From positions 1 to 53,354 of the forward strand of contig JAFYAH010000007.1 in NCBI GenBank assembly GCA_017540825.1: a stretch of 53,354 nucleotides of DNA, in the 5' to 3' direction. Made by a program: the position numbers and the translations under genes. The notes under the pieces are model-generated. The model searched no databases, had not been told where the DNA came from, and saw nothing but the letters and a program-made list of their open reading frames with translations. This DNA is from Candidatus Methanomethylophilaceae archaeon. Its GTDB lineage: Archaea; Thermoplasmatota; Thermoplasmata; Methanomassiliicoccales; Methanomethylophilaceae. Below, in pieces: positions 52,382-53,354 of this stretch; position 1 is the stretch's first letter; each line of letters starts with the position of its first letter.

Positions 52382-52522
52382 TCATGCCTTCGCGGGTGCC
52401 CTCATAATCTTCATCCAGCCGCCAGATTCGTAGACAGCGAGCCCCCTCTTGGCCAGGGCGGTCTCGAAGTCCTTCCAGCCGATGACCTCGACCTTCGTGT
52501 TGGTGCCCTTCGTAATCTGCAC
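52382..52522 (-). CDS. Small hypothetical protein upstream of the MNT-HEPN pair
   Basis: A 46-residue frame starting at GTG 52522: VQITKGTNTKVEVIGWKDFE, later LAKRGLAVYESGGWMKIM, stop TGA 52382-52384. It is compact and protein-like, and 25 bases upstream of the MNT start. A TTG start at 52549 would lengthen it. TATA-like TAATTAAT is on the minus strand near 52557-52565. No family recognised. Confidence 0.4.
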   Translation of the reverse strand: MQITKGTNTKVEVIGWKDFETALAKRGLAVYESGGWMKIMRAPAKA

Positions 52523-52556
52523 GCACAGCGGATTATGAAACGGCTCCAAGTATCAG

Positions 52557-52864
52557 AATTAATTAGAAGTGGTGGACAGGGCGAGACCCACCAAGGGTCT
52601 TAGCCAGCACCTATCGCCGTAACCTATCAAATCCGGAAAAAACCATAATTCGACTACCTCCGATAGTCACTCATTTACAATGTAATCTGTTGCAAGATAC
52701 AGGTTAGATTGGCGGTGAATGACGTTTCATTTTATCATCCTGTTTTGACAACTATCGTTGCTGTTTCTACAATGTAACTCGCTCTTCAAACCCATTCTAA
52801 ACCCTCTTTTAAACCCCTTTGAAAACCGCTTAGCAAACCATTTCGGAAACTGGAGAGAAACAAC
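52557..52864. promoter_or_regulatory. AT-rich control or origin-like region
   Basis: No gene is seen in 308 bases. It holds a perfect hairpin AGACCC-ACCAA-GGGTCT (52584-52600); two copies of TACAATGTAA (52676-52685 and 52768-52777), the first part of the palindrome TTACAATGTAA; and six AAAC motifs, mostly AAACC, at 52788, 52799, 52811, 52822, 52835 and 52847, spaced 11 to 13 bases. GGAGAG before 52865 is the ribosome site of the next gene. Confidence 0.55.
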
Positions 52865-53257
52865 ATGGCAGAAACTGCACAGAATCAGAAGAGCTTAGCA
52901 AACAACATCAAGTCCCAGTTCGGGCAGGCCGCCCAGGCCGGATCGGCCGTTCCCACGGACGGCACCACCAAGACCAACATCCTCGACTTCAGGGGAGGCC
53001 AGGTCTACATCGCCCTCAAGGCCGTGACCGCGGTCGACGAGGCCACCGGCCAGACCAGGGACCTCACGCCCCAGCTGCTCTGCATGTTCGGGGGCCACTA
53101 CGTGGACCTCCCGATCAACGGCAGGTGGTGGAAGGAGTTCGCCGACTTCGCCACCAGGCTCGCGGACACCTTCGAGGGCGTCTCGCTGGAGAACATCAGG
53201 ACGAACGGCGACGCGGCCAACGCCAAGCGCCTCATGTCCAAGTTCAGGTCCGCATGA
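52865..53257 (+). CDS. Unrecognised protein, possibly of an integrated element
   Basis: The 130-residue protein has a Gln/Ala-rich N-terminus (NNIKSQFGQAAQAG), a beta-rich middle (NILDFRGGQVYIALKAV) and a DLPINGRWWKEFADFATRL helix. I recognise no family. It follows a long AT-rich region of repeated sites and overlaps the next gene by four bases (ATGA). Codon use is GC-rich like the host. Confidence 0.6.
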   Translation: MAETAQNQKSLANNIKSQFGQAAQAGSAVPTDGTTKTNILDFRGGQVYIALKAVTAVDEATGQTRDLTPQLLCMFGGHYVDLPINGRWWKEFADFATRLADTFEGVSLENIRTNGDAANAKRLMSKFRSA

Positions 53258-53354
53258 CCGAGGACAAGCCGTTCGCGGTTGAGCGCTGGCACTTCGCCGG
53301 CCACGCCCAGGTCCGCGTGTCACGCTGCAGGGCGTCGACGCTCGACGAGGCCGT
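53254..53354 (+). CDS. 5' part of an unrecognised gene (runs off the window)
   Basis: ATG 53254 overlaps the stop of the preceding gene and opens a frame of at least 33 codons (MTEDKPFAVERWHFAGHAQV...). Coupling suggests one operon. Too little is visible to name it. Confidence 0.5.
   Translation, partial: MTEDKPFAVERWHFAGHAQVRVSRCRASTLDEA

Noticed and set aside
52584-52600. Rho-independent terminator or tRNA-like fragment
   Set aside because: The six-pair hairpin has no T tract on either side, and I could not fit acceptor or T arms.

Overview
The window (about 53 kb, clearly GC-rich) is a chromosomal piece of a methanogenic archaeon, most likely of the order Methanomassiliicoccales (Thermoplasmatota). 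The evidence is a methanogenesis marker gene (Mmp4/MtxX), archaeal information-processing genes (Dph2, ribosomal proteins L10e and eL41, RNase P component 4, class I LysRS, Sec61-beta), 5S rRNA genes unlinked to 16S/23S, TATA boxes placed for leaderless transcripts, and near-absence of TAG as a normal stop codon, as expected for pyrrolysine-decoding methanogens. No pyl gene is in the window, so pyrrolysine decoding is an inference from lineage.

Layout. 1-840: end of an unknown gene and two identical 5S rRNA genes that bracket a DUF4143-ATPase remnant. 853-7369: an EamA transporter, the pyruvate:ferredoxin oxidoreductase operon porGDAB and the divergent ppsA, together a route from acetyl-CoA to PEP. 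7.5-11.3 kb: a decaying accessory island (acetyltransferase fused to debris, a frameshifted AlbA/HATPase regulator, a DUF4143 ATPase, three 33-bp tandem repeats, a DUF4391 gene broken only by TAG codons). 11.3-25.7 kb: core genes (CBS-ParB protein, Mrp ATPase, queC-D-E for archaeosine, Mmp4, Dph2, L10e, RNase P, SerRS, HD protein, LysRS, Sec61-beta, cation/H+ antiporter). 25.9-32.7 kb: an acidic protein of unknown function, a NikR-like regulator divergent from a ZIP transporter, a CCG/ferredoxin redox protein, tRNA-Glu, metal-binding proteins, nadE, a nitrilase-family protein and tRNA-Ser. 32.7-40.7 kb: amino-acid genes (ACT protein, hom, cimA, UPF0237, UPF0210, dapB) around tRNA-Trp with an intron, eL41 and tRNA-Arg.

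40.9-47.5 kb is an accessory cluster that looks like a surface-glycan decoration locus: a QueC-like PP-loop/Sel1 protein with an in-frame TAG, a cytidylyltransferase-type enzyme, an asparagine-synthase-like PP-loop enzyme, a large LicD/Sel1 protein and an alpha/beta-hydrolase-like gene split at an 11-base C tract (a candidate phase-variation switch). 47.6-50.9 kb is a VWA-MoxR-LRR operon. 50.9-53.35 kb looks like the edge of an integrated element: a small protein plus a degenerate MNT and a HEPN protein whose frame runs through a TAG, an AT-rich region with helically phased AAAC motifs, and two unrecognised genes.

The most striking pattern is four accessory genes (DUF4391, PP-loop/Sel1, LRR, HEPN) in which the recognisable protein continues in the same frame past TAG, while the intact core genes I checked end in TGA or TAA. 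Amber readthrough (pyrrolysine or suppression) and amber-tolerant decay are the two explanations to separate.
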